Notes: generated from the sequence alone by a model not told the origin. Positions 35,888 through 47,788 are shown, counted from the first letter of the stretch. The stretch is 64,000 nt of DNA from Rosa chinensis (GCF_002994745.2 NC_037089.1:84964347-85028346); one strand, 5' to 3'. Numbers and translations: made by a program.

Positions 35888-36217
35888 TCTGCTTTATTCA
35901 TTTTATTTTCCAAAGATAGTTGTGAAGGCATAATGCCTAATTTCCAAAGATGAATTATATTTCTGAACAAAGACCTTTGATTTGCTTATCGTTGGCTTAT
36001 TAATAAATTTTGAATTTTATTCTGAAGCAGTGAATTTATTCAAATTTATTTCTATACACATATTTACATGGTTCGAAATAGCACTATAAAGATGTAAAGA
36101 AATACATCTAGAAAAAAGAAAAATTATTAGAATGAAAAGAATACCATTCTACGCAAATTGAAATACTCTAAAGAATATGAGTTATATTTTCTAAATACCT
36201 CCCATTTATTTGTAGGA
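35888..36217 (+). other. Copia-5 gag-pol spacer
   Basis: About 330 bp, alignable with the spacer of Copia-3. It ends CCATTTATTTGTAG|GAATG, a splice-acceptor-like sequence immediately before the first pol codons. This may be an intron tail or untranslated spacer. Confidence 0.6.
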
Positions 36218-37200
36218 ATGAATAGAGGAGAACATGAGTGCTTAGATGATAGTGGGACTACCCACACAATATTAAGAAATAGGCAATTATTCATTGAACT
36301 AATAGCCTATAAATTCCTCTGTGACTACGATGATTGGATTATCAAAACTTACAAAATGGCGAGGAACTGCCAAATTTTTGCTGCCTAGTGGCGCAACATT
36401 TCAAGTCACAGACGCTCTATACGCACCAAGAGCTAATCGAACCTTGTTAATGTTTCAAAAAAATTTGTGCCAACGATTATCATGAAAAAACACACTGTGA
36501 GAATGGAAATGAATACCTTGATATTACATCTAATGACTGTGGAAGGAAAGACATCTTAGAGAAACTTATGAGTCAATTTAGTGGAATGTACCTCACTACG
36601 ATTCGGATCATTGAATTCTATATTGTCACCAACAATGAAATGTGGGACACTGACTCATACAGGCTTTTGCATGACCGCCTTTGGCACCGAGGTCATGACA
36701 TGATGATCCGTATTTTTAGAGAACTCACACGGACATCTCTTCTTTCGAGTGAAAAATAGGAGAAAAATCCGCCACACTGCAATGGGTCGGTTCTAGTATT
36801 GCTCAAATGCAATCATTGCCTTCTGAAGTACCAGAAGCACTACCTCCCTCCCATTATGCCTCATTGACTATTTCAAAGGCACATCACTCTACCTCCCTCC
36901 CATTATGCCTCATTGACTATTTCAAAGGCACATCACTCGTTTTGCAAAGCCTGCTCTTTAGCAAAAACAGGATCGAGACCTTCCTATGCTAAAGATACAA
37001 AACAAAACATTCCATTCTTACAAAGGATACAAAGAAATATCTGTGGACCATTCAAGTACTTTATGGTTCTGGTGGATGCTTCGACAATATGGTCACATGT
37101 CATTTTATTGTCCACCAGAAATACTGCAATAGTCCTAGCACAGATTATAAGTTTAAGGGCTCACCACCCTGATCACCCTATCAAGTCTATAAAGGCTTGA
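36218..37200 (+). pseudogene. Copia-5 protease and integrase N-terminal part
   Basis: Begins with the protease active site in the variant form CLDDSGTTHTIL. The frame breaks near 36388. A zinc-finger/integrase start follows (SFCKACSLAKTGSRPSY, 36913-37200). A 49-bp tandem duplication (about 36843-36940) shifts the frame inside this part, and the DN of the integrase core is lost to a stop at 37199. Confidence 0.78.
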
Positions 37201-38080
37201 TAATGCTGGAGAGTTTACATCAAAAGCATTTGATGATTATTGCATATCTATTTGGATCGATGTAGAGCATCCTGTACCCCATGTTCATACACAAAATGGT
37301 CTCGCAGAAGCCACCATCAAAAGGCTACAGATTGTGGCTAGGGCATCGGTTATGCGCACCAACTTGCCTATATCTGCATGGGGTTATGCAATATTGCACG
37401 CAGCTTTACTTATTCGTTTAAGACCCACAGCTAGCCAACCATTTTCTACGTACTAGTTGGTAACTGGATATGAGCCTAACACTTCACACTTACGCATATT
37501 TGGTTGAGCAGTATATGTGCCTATTGCGACCCCACAGCGCACCAAAATGGGTCCTCAGAGACGATTAAGTATTAATGTTGAATACGAATCCCCAACAATT
37601 ATCCGCTATTTGGAACCCTTGACAGGCGATCTCTCTACCGCTAGATTTGCGGATTGTCACTTTGATGAGACAGTCTTCCCGTCGTTAGGGGGAGATAGAA
37701 AAAAGGATTTTCCAAGGGAACGACAGGAATTGTTGTGGTTTGTTCCCACTCTGTCTCATTTTGATCCCCGCACTTCACAATGTGAAAGTGAAGTGAAAAG
37801 AATAATCGATCTTCAGAACGTAGCAGATTCGATGCCTGATGCTTTTACTAATATCGCAAAAGTGACAAGATCACATATACCAGCTGCAAATGTGCCTGCA
37901 AGGTTAGAAGTCCCCAACAAGGGGCACGGTGCCGCAGATAGAGGCACTGTAACCTCACTTAGTGGAGGTGTGGTTAAGGCCGTGGCTCCCCAAGGAAGAG
38001 GGGGAGGTCACTTAGTTCGATTGACACTCACCCAAGGAAGAAGAGGGCGAGTAAGGCACAAACCAATCATCAATGTATAG
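37201..38080 (+). pseudogene. Copia-5 integrase C-terminal part and linker
   Basis: Contains HTQNGLAEATIKRLQ-like and MRTNLPISAWGYAILHAALL-like text in broken frames, then a 187-codon linker (37517-38080) matching 22228-22800 of Copia-3. TAG and TGA stops interrupt before 37517. Confidence 0.75.
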
Positions 38081-38229
38081 AATCCCTCTCATGAGATTAT
38101 CTCTGATTATAGTTATGTCCATGAATCACTACTGAAGGACGCTTCGATGTTTGAAATGATTCCAGAGAACAAAGAAATCTCAAAGGATTACGAGAGTGCG
38201 TATGAGTTGATAGAAATATCTTCCATACA

Positions 38230-39957
38230 CATTGATGATATATACTGTTGCTCAAGGAATCATAGAGCACCATGATATCGAACCACGCTCTGTTGAAAAA
38301 TGTCAACAAAGAGCAGATTGGCCTAAATGGAAAGAATCAATCTAGGTAGAATTAGATTCTCTGACAAAAAGACAGGTATTTTGTCAGGTAGTGCTAACCC
38401 CACCAAGTGTAAAGCTTGTAGGACATAAATTAGTCTTTGTCAGAAAGCGTAATGAGAAGAATGAAGTCCTGAGGTACAAGGTTTGCCTTGTGGCGCAAGG
38501 TTTCTCACAACGCCCTGGAATTGACTACGAGGAGACATACTCTCCCGTAATGGACGTTATAACGTTCCGCTACTTAGTTAGCTTAGTAATTTCCGAATGA
38601 CTGGAAATGCAGCTCATGGATGTGGTTACTGCATATCTCTATGGGGATCTAGATTCAGAGATATATATGAAAAGTGCCTAATGGCCTTACATTACCCAAG
38701 TCAAGTGACTCTAAACCACAGAGTACGTTTGCAATTAAGTTGAAATGCTCACTTTACGGATTGAAACAATCCAAACGGATGTGGTATACTCGTCTAAGTG
38801 ACTACTTGATTGGGAAGGGATATAAGAACGATGAATTATGCCCTGCGTATTCATAAAGAAAACAAGTTCCGGATTTGCAATTGTAGTAGTATATGTCATA
38901 ACTGGTACTCTTGATGAAATAAGAGAAACCGCGAGCTACTTGAAATCCGAATTTGAGATGAAGGATTTTGGGAAAACTCAATTCTATCTAGGCCTTGAAC
39001 TAGAACACCGAGTTTGTGAAATATTAATCCACCAGTCTGCATATGTTCAAACGTCAGGCAATATAACATGGACAAAGCACATCCTGCTAGCACTCCCATG
39101 ATCGGTCGAAGTTTGGATGCAAGGAAAGATCCATTTCGTCCAAAGGAAGATGACGAACAAGTGTTGGGAGTTGAAATTCCCTATCTAAGTGCAATAGGCG
39201 CATTATTGTACTTAGCCCAATTTACTCGACCAAACATTGCATTCTCAGTGAACTTGTTAGCTAGATTTAGCTCAGCGCCAACGCAGCGTCACTGGAATGG
39301 TATCAAGAACATCTTCGATACCTAAAAGGAACCATTGACTTGAGACTGTTCTTTCCCTACAGCGAGACAAGAGGGACCGCAGATGGAACTGCAATCTCTG
39401 AAGAAAATATTGATGGCGAAGGTGCCACTCACTACACCGAAACGCCAAATGATGTTTTGGTTGGTTTTGCTGATGCAGGGTATCTCTCTGACCCACATAA
39501 ACGTCGTTCCCAAACTGGTTATGTATTTACCAATGGGAACACGGCGATATCTTGGAGATCAACCAAGCAAACCCTTGTGGCTACCTCCTCGAACCACTCA
39601 GAGATCATTGTTGTACATGAGGCGGTTCGTGAGTGTGTATGGTTAAGAACTATCATTGCACATATTCGAAGGATTAGTGATTTGAGTTCTACCACTAAAG
39701 AGTCTACTTGCATTATGAACACAATGCAGCTTGCATCGAATAGATGAAGCTAGGTTGTATTAAGGGTGATAACACAAAACACATATCGCCAAAGTTGTTC
39801 TACAATCAGCAACAACAGACCCTCCTCAAGATTCAAGTGAATCAAGTAAGGTCTGAGGAGAATGTGGCAGATTTGTTCACCAAATCACTGCCTAAGGCCA
39901 CACTTGAGAAACATGTGAAAAGCATAGGAATGCGAAGACTTTTCAAGCTCACTTGAT
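38230..39957 (+). pseudogene. Copia-5 reverse transcriptase and RNase H
   Basis: RT text KVCLVAQGFSQRPGIDYEETYSP (38391-38600) is followed by the CSLYGLKQSKRMWYTRL block. The region around 38898 has lost the catalytic YVDD by deletion (VVYVITGTLDEI). RNase H follows with FADAGYLSDPHKRRSQTGY and ..ADLFTKSLPKATLEKHVK, ending at 39957. Inactive in this copy. Confidence 0.82.
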
Positions 39958-40161
39958 TAATGTAATGATCAGGGGGAGATGTAGACGTCAGGGGGAGTCT
40001 AACACACACATGTCATTCTCAAATGTAGAAGGTGCGTTGTGCTCTTTTCCTTCGACCAAGTTTTATTTTTGTCCCACAGGGTTTTTATTATTACTTGGAA
40101 AAGTTTTTAGTGAGGCAACAACTCATGCACCATTTCGTCTTTGACTTGGCACAAGGGGGAG

Positions 40162-40376
40162 TGTTAAAGGAAAAACATATTGTGTGCCTTCGTCAAAGTG
40201 ATTGACGGAGAGGGAATCAAGCAATTACCGATTAACATCAGTCAGCATGGATTACGAACCAATCAGTAGTTAATGTCATCATTGTAATTGTTTTTTCCAT
40301 TGTAATTCTCTCCCTATATAAAGGGGTTATGAAATGAAATGAGTAGACCAATTCCAATTGGCATTTTACTTTAACA
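40162..40376 (+). repeat. Copia-5 3' LTR
   Basis: 215-bp LTR similar to 33119-33338 with roughly ten differences, so the insertion is older than Copia-1, Copia-4 or the Gypsy element. Confidence 0.92.
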
Positions 40377-40405
40377 GTAAGTAAATATTTACAAAATATT
40401 CTACA
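40377..40405 (-). repeat. Copia-2 5' LTR, fragment 3
   Basis: The last 24 bp or so of the split LTR (AAATATTTACAAAATATTCTACA) after the Copia-5 target duplication. It aligns to 27101-27126. Confidence 0.8.
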
Positions 40406-40442
40406 AATGAGACTCAAGGAAATCAGCATTTCATTTTTTTTT

Positions 40443-42133
40443 GGACAAAATACTGTTTACTCCCTATACTTATAGGGTCTCGATGTTTCAGTCCCTGACG
40501 TTTCAATTTCACCTAAAAAGTCCCTAAACTTTCCAATTTCATCTAAAAAGTCCATGCCGTCAATTTTCCGTTAAAAAATCTGTTATTTTGCTGACGTGGC
40601 ACTATTTCAACAGTAAAATGACTATTTTACCCTTATTGACCCCAAAAAAAAAATTACTCTTTTTTCTCTATTTTTTTAATTTGTTCTTTTTTATTCCTAC
40701 TTTTTTTTAACTCTTTTTTCTCTATTTTTTGAATTTATTCTTTTTCATTCCTACTTTTTTTTTTTAACTCTTTTTTCTCTATTTTTTTAATTTGTTATCT
40801 TTTTTGTTTTCCTACTCTATTTTTTTACTCTTTTTTCTCTTTTTTTTTTAACTCTCTTTTCTCTTTTTATTTATTTATTTATTTGTTCTCTCTCTTTTTT
40901 TAACCCACTTTTCTCTCTTTTTTTCCTACTCTTTTTTCTCTTTTTTTTAAAAAAAAAATTTCCTCTTTTTTTTTATTTGTTCTCTCTCTCTTTTGTTTTT
41001 GTTTTTTATTTCTTTCTCTTTTCTGTTTACCTCTTCTTCCTCTTCCTCCTCTCTGCTCTTTGGCCTTCTTTTCCTCCTCCCTGATCGCAGCTCCAGTTTT
41101 CGGCGAGCATCACCACCTCTCCTAATCACCGTTGGCGTGCCCGCCGCTCCAAGCAAGTGCTGGCCATTCCACCATCCATCCACCATCCCCGTCATGCCAG
41201 CAAGCATCACCACCTCTCCTAATCACCACTCTCCATATAGCGGTTCCAAACCAAATCGGAGCACACCCAAATCAAATCAATTCACGTTCCACCTCCCTTT
41301 CTTCGGTGCCAAAATAGTTCAAACATTTCTCTCTAAAGTTACGATCAGAAATAGCCAAATAGACCAAAATATGGAAACTCGCAGGAAAACTCAAATATCT
41401 TATCCTCTTCGAATCTCTATTGGCTCATCATCTCAGCAAACCAACACCAAAGAAACGTTATTGACGTCGAGAGAAAGCTTCTGATATAGCTCCGACACCA
41501 CGAAGAGGCTGGAATCTGAAGGGAAGAGAACCCAACCATTTCGGCTTCCAAGCGTGGCTGAAAACTGGAGCTGCGATCAGGGAGGAGGAAAATAAGGCCG
41601 AAGAGCAGAGAGGAGGAAAAAAAATAGAGAAAAAAGAGTTTAAAAAAAGTAGGAATAAAAAAGAGAGAACAAATTAAAAAAATAGAGAAAAAAGAGTTTA
41701 AAAAAAGTAGGAATAAAAAAGAACCAATTAAAAAAATAGAGAAAAAAGAGTAGGGAAAAAAAAAGAACAAATTAAAAATAGAGAAAAAAGGGTAAAAAAA
41801 AAAGTAGGAATAAAAAAGAATAAATTTTAAAAATAGAGAAAAAAGAGTTAAAAAAAAAGTAGGAATAAAAAAGAACAAAATAAAAAAATAGAGAAAAAAG
41901 AGTTAATAAAGAGAAAAGAGAGTAAATTTGTTTTTGTCAGTAAGGGTAAAATAGTCATTTTACTATTGAAATAGTGCCACGTCAGCAAGATAACAGACTT
42001 TTTAACGGAAAATTGACGGCAGAGACTTTTTAGATGAAATTGGAAAGTTCATGGACTTTTTAGGTGAAATTAAAACGTCAGGGACTAAAACGTCGAGACC
42101 CTATAAGTATAGGGAGTAAACAGTATTTTGTCC
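40443..42133. mobile_element. Foldback Mutator-like element with long inverted arms
   Basis: Long terminal inverted repeats start GGACAAAATACTG at 40443 and end with the reverse complement at 42133. The arms are about 660 bp (40443-41102) and 575 bp (41559-42133). The outer 190 bp align closely, and the inner parts are CT-rich/GA-rich tracts of TTTTTTCTCTATTTT units. Both flanks are T-runs (nine T at 40434-40442, twelve after 42133), so a 9-bp all-T target duplication is possible but cannot be proved. No transposase is present. The arms enclose a unique 456-bp core. Confidence 0.85.
41103..41558 (+). other. Unique core of the foldback element, possible captured sequence
   Basis: GC-richer and lower in repeats than the arms. 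It lies within a plus-strand frame (40993-41484) reading Ser/Pro-rich text such as PSKCWPFHHPSTIPVMPA. AGCATCACCACCTCTCCTAATCACC occurs twice, at about 41107 and 41203. It could be a captured host-gene fragment of the Pack-MULE kind, but I recognise no domain. Confidence 0.35.
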
Positions 42134-42145
42134 TTTTTTTTTTTT

Positions 42146-42505
42146 CAGCCAATGGATTCGTCTCAAAATTGTTCACTAAAGGAGTTTTTGCATGCACGTG
42201 GCAAGATGCCTATTCTGAACTAAATACAATCTTAACTATCAAAAACATTTTCTGTTGGGTTTAATTGGTAACAATTACAGAATGCTCTTATTGAAAAGGA
42301 TCAGTCCGACCTTTGTCAGAGCATCTGGAGATAGAAAATTGCAGACAGTACAATGAAAAGAAGCTTACTGTTAATCAAATTGTCTCAGTTGAAACTTTCT
42401 TTTTTCAGTACAGTTCTGGTGGAAGTAACACTCCACTTTTAATTAGATTCTGGCCGCGGGTTTTGTAATAGTTCTACTGTGAGAGGGATTCACAAAAAAA
42501 CTCCA
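42146..42505 (+). other. Host sequence with weak exon-like segments
   Basis: After a T-run and CAG (42134-42148) a frame of about 37 codons stays open to a TAA (NGFVSKLFTKGVFACTWQ...), resembling an exon start. A second segment after TTTTTTCAG (near 42408) reads YSSGGSNTPLLIRFWPRVL before a stop. Neither is recognised. It ends at the Copia-4 target duplication TCTAC (42506-42510). Confidence 0.3.
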
Positions 42506-42510
42506 TCTAC

Positions 42511-43221
42511 TGTTGGATTTGTATCAATGAATTGAAAATATGCTTCTACAATATATAAGTAATTACAGCAATAATTTATACAATAATATATGGATTACAA
42601 TACTCAATATGTATCTGAGATAAAGGAATTGTAATTGCAAGAGAAACTGACTTGTGATTCGATAGAGGCTTGCAGATTGGCAATGTCCTTTAGACAGAAT
42701 TTCACCCCTACTCAGTGCTTGTAGTTCGTTAGGCTTCTGTCCACCAGGATACAACTATCGATAATCCAAGAGCCTAGCACCAGACCTTGGATTCTAGCGA
42801 ACGTACTAAGTGTTTTTCTCTCTGAAGGAAAGGAAGGAAAAATAAATCTGTGTATTTTGGAGAGGAAGACCTGGTGGGTTTATATAATGTTTGAGACACC
42901 ACTTCAGTTTAAATTGAAGAGGTAAGTTGCCTTTCAATAACCTCTTTAGTTCAAATTCAAAAGGTAAGTTGATCAGACTTGTACTTTTGAATTCAACCGT
43001 TCAAAAACTGAATTCTATTCCACCACCGTTTGGAAATCTCATTGAGGAAGATCCAAGTGAGGTGAAAATCCCCTTGAGATGGATCCGAGTGAGGAAGACA
43101 ATCTTAGAGAGGTAATATCCCCTTGAGATGGATCCGAGTGAGGAAGAAAATCTTAGAGAGATCTCTTTGAGACAAATCTAATCCTCCTCAATAGAAACCG
43201 ATTTCTATTCAAACTCTAACA
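42511..43221 (-). repeat. Copia-4 3' LTR
   Basis: 711 bp, TGTTGGATTTG...CTCTAACA on the plus strand. A TATATAA box lies on the minus strand near 42877-42884. Inside is a short duplicated block (CCCTTGAGATGGATCCGAGTGAGGAAG at about 43071 and 43121). Confidence 0.94.
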
Positions 43222-43813
43222 GTCCCCCACATTTGAATAGAAAGATGAATATAAGGAACTATGGCAGAATTGTACTAATGATGAAACATTTCGAGAGAAA
43301 TTTGGAATTGATACGCATCAGGAGAGGTGTCTTTTGGACTTGAACCTACCTTAGTGAATACTTATCGGACGTACTTGGTGACGCAGTGGATATAAAATCT
43401 TGAACTGTTCACCGTTGTAGTAGGCCAAGACAACAAGCATCACACGTATCACTTCCGACACTTTTCAGTTCATACGTTTGTGTTCATTTTGGTCCTGAAC
43501 AAATCCCGGATTCATGAGAGCTTTAGAGAACTTAGCCATGTAATTCTCATAAATGCGACCCCACATTTACTCTCGTATAGGTGACACCTAATTTATGAAT
43601 ATCCTGCTATATTCCTCTTGAAATGTAAGAGATTAGTGTCATTAAGAATATTGAATTCAACCTTTCACTTCGTCACAGGTAACACACTTTTCCCATCTTA
43701 GGAATGAGTTATGTAGTGTGTTCAAAGTTTTGAATCTTACTCAACTAGTTTGCCTATTGAACCTAGACCATGGGATCTCCAATCAACTAGGTTAGGTTTC
43801 CGCCAAGTTTGAT

Positions 43814-44851
43814 TCATTGAATTGGCTTTAAACCCATTCCCCTCGATGTATACTTTACTTGCTCTCTAGGTATACCTTTTGTAAGAGGATCTGCAATATT
43901 CTCTTTTGATTTAACATAGTCAATGGAAATAGTTCCATTTTTGAGCATTTCCTTGATTGTATTATGCCTACGTCTTATGTGCCTCGATTTCCCATTATAT
44001 ATATGGCTTTTTGCTCTAGCTATTGCTGACATGCAGTCACAATGTATGCAAATAGCTGTAAGAGGCTTAGGCCACAATGGAATGTCATCTAAGAAATTGC
44101 GAAGCCATTCTGCTTCTTCTCCAGCTTTATCTAAGGCTATAAATTCAGATTCCATTGTTGATCGCGCTATACACGTTTGCTTTGATGATTTCCAAGATAC
44201 TGCTGTACCTCCAAGAGTGAAGACATATCCACTTGTGGATTTAGATTCATTGCAATCTGAAATCCAATTAGCATCAGTATAGCCTTCCAGTACAGAAGGG
44301 TATCTTGTGTAGTGCAATCCATAATCAATGGTATACTTTAAGTACCTTAGTACTCTTATTAAAGCCTCCCAATGATCTTTTCCAGGATTGTTGGTGTATC
44401 TACTAAGTCTACTTATGGAATAAGCTATATCCGGCCTAGTACTATTCATAATGTACATTAAACATCCGATTACCTGAGAGTACTCCAATTGTGATACACC
44501 TTCACCAACATTTTTCTTTAACTTGCTGTTGGCATCAAAAGGAGTTACGGCAGGATTGCTATCAATGTGACCAAATTTCTTGAGTACTTTTTCCACATAG
44601 TGGGATTGAGTTAAACCATATCCATTTGCACTCCTTTGAATGCGAATGCCAAGAATCACATCAGCTCTTCCCATATCTTTCATATCAAACTTAGAGTTCA
44701 ACATTTTCTTTGTGGAGTTTATGACATCTAAGTTGGATCCGAAGATAAGCATGTCATCTACATATAAACATATAATGACACAAGAATTTTTAAAATTCTT
44801 TATGTAAACACATTTGTCACATTCATTGATCTTAAAACCATGTGTGGTCAT
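43814..44851 (-). pseudogene. Copia-4 pol C-terminus: reverse transcriptase core and RNase H
   Basis: 345 codons in the same frame as the upstream block. It begins just after the TAA at 44876-44878 and carries the RT catalytic [28 protein letters not shown], and RNase H ([71 protein letters not shown]), ending in [16 protein letters not shown]. All key residues that I can see are present; the element is disabled mainly by the upstream stop. Confidence 0.92.
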
Positions 44852-44875
44852 TGTGTGATCAAACTTTTCATGCCA

Positions 44876-47788
44876 TTATTTGGGAGCTTGTTTAAGTCCA
44901 TACAAGGATTTAACAAGTCTACAAACCTTCTTTTCTTGACCTTTTACCACAAACCCTTCCGGTTGTTCCATATATATTTCTTCATCTAATTCACCATTTA
45001 AAAATGCAGTCTTCACATCCATTTGGTGAATTTCCAGATTATACACCGATGCAATTGCAATTAGCATCCTTATAGATGTAATTCTTGTGACCGGTGAATA
45101 AGTGTCAAAGAAATCCAACCCTTCTTTTTGACGATATCCTTTTGCAACTAGACGAGCTTTATACTTATCTATGGTACCATCTGGTTTCAATTTCTTTTTG
45201 AAAATCCATTTATATCCAATTGGTTTATTACCAGGAGGTAAGTCAACCAATTTCCAAGTGTGGTTTTGCAAAATGGATTCAACTTCACTATTGATTGCTT
45301 CCTTCCAAAAAGGAGCATCTGGAGATGTCATTGCATCTTTGTATGTTTGTGGTTCTGACTCAACTATATAAGTAAGAAATTCGGGTCCAAAGTCCTTGGC
45401 AATTTTATTTCTCTTACTCCTTCTTGGTTCCAAGTCTGATTCTTGATCGTCATTATTGATAGTATTTGGTTCCATATCATTTCCTTGTACACCAGATGAT
45501 GTAGCATCATCAATATGACTTGAATCATATTTCCTTTTATTTGAAGATACTCTAGTTTTGTATGGAAATATATCTTCAAAAAATTCTGCATCCACAGATT
45601 CTATAATAGTATTTACATGTATATCAATCACTTCTGATTTAAATACTAAGAATCTATATGCTGCACTATTATTGGCAAATCCAATAAACACACAGTCAAT
45701 TGTTTTTGGTCCTAATTTGCTCCTCTTTGGTAAAGGAATTTGAACCTTAGCAAGGCACCCCCACACTTTTAATGTTTTATACGAAGGCATTCTTCCTTTC
45801 CGTATTTCATATGGAGACTTGTTAGTTCCCTTGTGTGGAATTTTATTCAAGATTGCATTAGCAGTAAGTAATGCTTCACCCCACAAATTGTGAGGAAGTC
45901 CAGAGCTATTTAACATGGAGTTTATCATATCTTTAAATGTTCTGTTCTTTCTTTCAGCAACTCCATTTTGTTGTGGGGAATATGGTGCAGTAGTTTGATG
46001 AATGATGCCATGTAAAGAGCAAAATTCTGCAAATGCATTAGATTCATATTCACCTCCTCTATCTGACTTTAGGATTTTAATTTTCTTATCAAGTTGATTC
46101 TCAACTTCAGCCTTATATGTCTTAAACATATTCAAAGTTTCATCTTTGCTATGTATTAGATACACATAGCAGTACTTACTGCAATCGTCTATGAAAGTAA
46201 CATAATAGTTCTTTCCCCCACGAGTTGGTGTGGATTTAAAGTCACATAAGTCACTATGAATCAATCCCAACACCTCATTTGATCTACCAAAAATTGATCT
46301 AAAAGTTTGCCTTGCAAATTTTGATTCTGTGCAAGTTTCACATTTATGTGCAGCATCTATAGTGCATTTTGGTAGCAAACCAAGATTAATCATTCTTTGT
46401 AAAGAACGAAAGTTGACATGTCCCAATCTAGCATGCCATAAATTAGAAGACTCAAGCAAGTAAGTAGAAGCATTATCTATATTATTATTAGCAACATCAT
46501 ATACATACAGATTGAGTTTGAAGAGCCCCTCTGCCAGGTAACCCTTTCCTACAAAAGTTCCTCCCTTAGTGAGAACGAACTTGTCAGATTCAAAAACAAG
46601 TTTAAATCCTTTGTTGCTCAACAAAGGACCAGACACAAGATTCTTCCTAATTTCAGGAACATGTAGCACCTCAGTTAGAGTGAGTTTTTTCCCAGAAGTG
46701 AATGTCAAAACCACATTACCCTTTCCAGCAACACTTGATGCAGATGCATTTCCCATGAACAATTGCTCCTCACCATTAAGTGGTTGATAGGTGGTAAACA
46801 GATTTCTATCTCCACAAATGTGCCTTGTCGCACCAGTATCAATCCACCAGTCCTTATTGTCATTCACCAAGTTAACTTCAGAAACAACAGCCACAAAATC
46901 CTCCATAGCCACAGCCACATTTGCTTGGTTGTTATTGTTGTTGTTGTTCCTAAAGGCAACAGGTGCATCTTTCTTGTGGCGACATTCTTGTGCCTTGTGT
47001 CCAGGCTTTCCACACACCCAGCAACTACCTTTAATTTTCTTGAAATTCTTGGTCTTTGTTGCATATTTGACATCATGTTTATTGCCTTTGAATTTCTGAC
47101 CTTTGAATTTTGGTTTGGAAGTTTCTCCCTCAACCATATTTGCTTTGGCTTCGATGACAAATCCATCGGGTTGCTTCTCACTTTTCAGGTGGTCTTCTTG
47201 AACTCGTAGTTTCAAAACCAGATCCTCCATGGTCATTTCACTCTTCTTGTGCTTCAAATGCACTTTGAAATCCTTCCAAGAAGGTGGTAATTTTTCTATA
47301 ACAGAACCAACTTGAAAGCTTTCATTAATCACCATACCTTCAGCATGAAGTTCATGAATAATCACCTGGAGTTCATCAACTTGACTAACAACAGTCTTGC
47401 TATCCACCATCTTATAGTTCAAAAATTTTCCAATAATGAACTTCTTTGAACCTGCGTCATCAACTTTGTATTTTTTCTCCAAAGAATTCCAGAGTTCCTT
47501 TGCAGTGGTGTATGACCTATATACATCATACAAAGTATCATCCAGACCATTGAGAATATAGTTCCTGCAGAGAAACTCACAATGTTTCCAGGCATCAATT
47601 GCATTCAATTGTTCTGCAGTCACATCATCTCCTTCTGCCTTTGGAACTTCTTCCTTCACGACATGAGCAAGGTTCAATGTTGTTAGATAAAACAACATTT
47701 TTTGTTGCCAGCGTTTAAAGTCCACGCCCTTGAATTTTTCTGGTTTCTCAACATGAGTTTTCACACCATTCACTGATACTTGATCCAT
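44876..47788 (-). pseudogene. Copia-4 gag-protease-integrase-RT N-terminus, stopped by one TAA
   Basis: 970 codons from the ATG at 47786-47788. The Gag core (residues about 15-230; FKRWQQKMLFYL, AKELWNSLEKKYK) is followed by a CCHC knuckle starting at C256 (CWVCGKPGHKAQEC) and the protease active Asp D317 (WWIDTGATRHICG). Integrase follows, with an HHCC segment (LWHARLGHVNF, CETCTESKFAR) and core (HSDLCDFKSTPTRGG, LKSDRGGEYES, QQNGVAERKNRTF), then the RT start (KARLVAKGYRQKEG, DVKTAFLNGELDEEIYMEQP). It ends at LKQAPK then TAA (44876-44878), where related elements have Gln. Confidence 0.93.

Larger units (their letters stand above)
33119..40376 (+). mobile_element. Copia-5, decayed LTR retrotransposon nested in the Copia-2 LTR
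   Basis: Plus-strand element with LTRs 33119-33338 (220 bp) and 40162-40376 (215 bp), TG...CA ends and a 5-bp target duplication GTAAG (33114-33118, 40377-40381). Order: long leader, gag, spacer, pol. It is the sister of Copia-3. A purine tract (GGGGGAG) precedes the 3' LTR. The coding region has many stops and frameshifts; gag is the best preserved part. Confidence 0.94.
26957..40405 (-). mobile_element. Copia-2, older RE1-like element hosting two nested insertions
   Basis: The left LTR is 26957-27126 (170 bp). The right LTR is split into 32066-32102, 32995-33118 and 40377-40405 by a hAT MITE and by Copia-5; each junction shows the invader's target duplication. The internal region (27127-32065) carries RNase H, RT, integrase, protease and gag on the minus strand, all broken. 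The purine tract (minus GCAGGGGAG, 27127-27136) and a degenerate primer site (minus GGTATCAGAAC, about 32052-32062) are present. No clear target duplication of Copia-2 itself was found, consistent with age. Confidence 0.88.

Noticed and set aside
41417..41878. 153-codon minus-strand frame rich in Phe/Leu/Ile
   Set aside because: It is the translated polypyrimidine arm of the foldback element, not a protein.
40434..42145. A firm 9-bp target duplication for the foldback element
   Set aside because: Both flanks are T-runs, so the length cannot be fixed; kept only as a possibility.
43923..44282. 119-codon plus-strand frame
   Set aside because: Antisense shadow of the Copia-4 RNase H region; similar shadows occur opposite the other pol genes.
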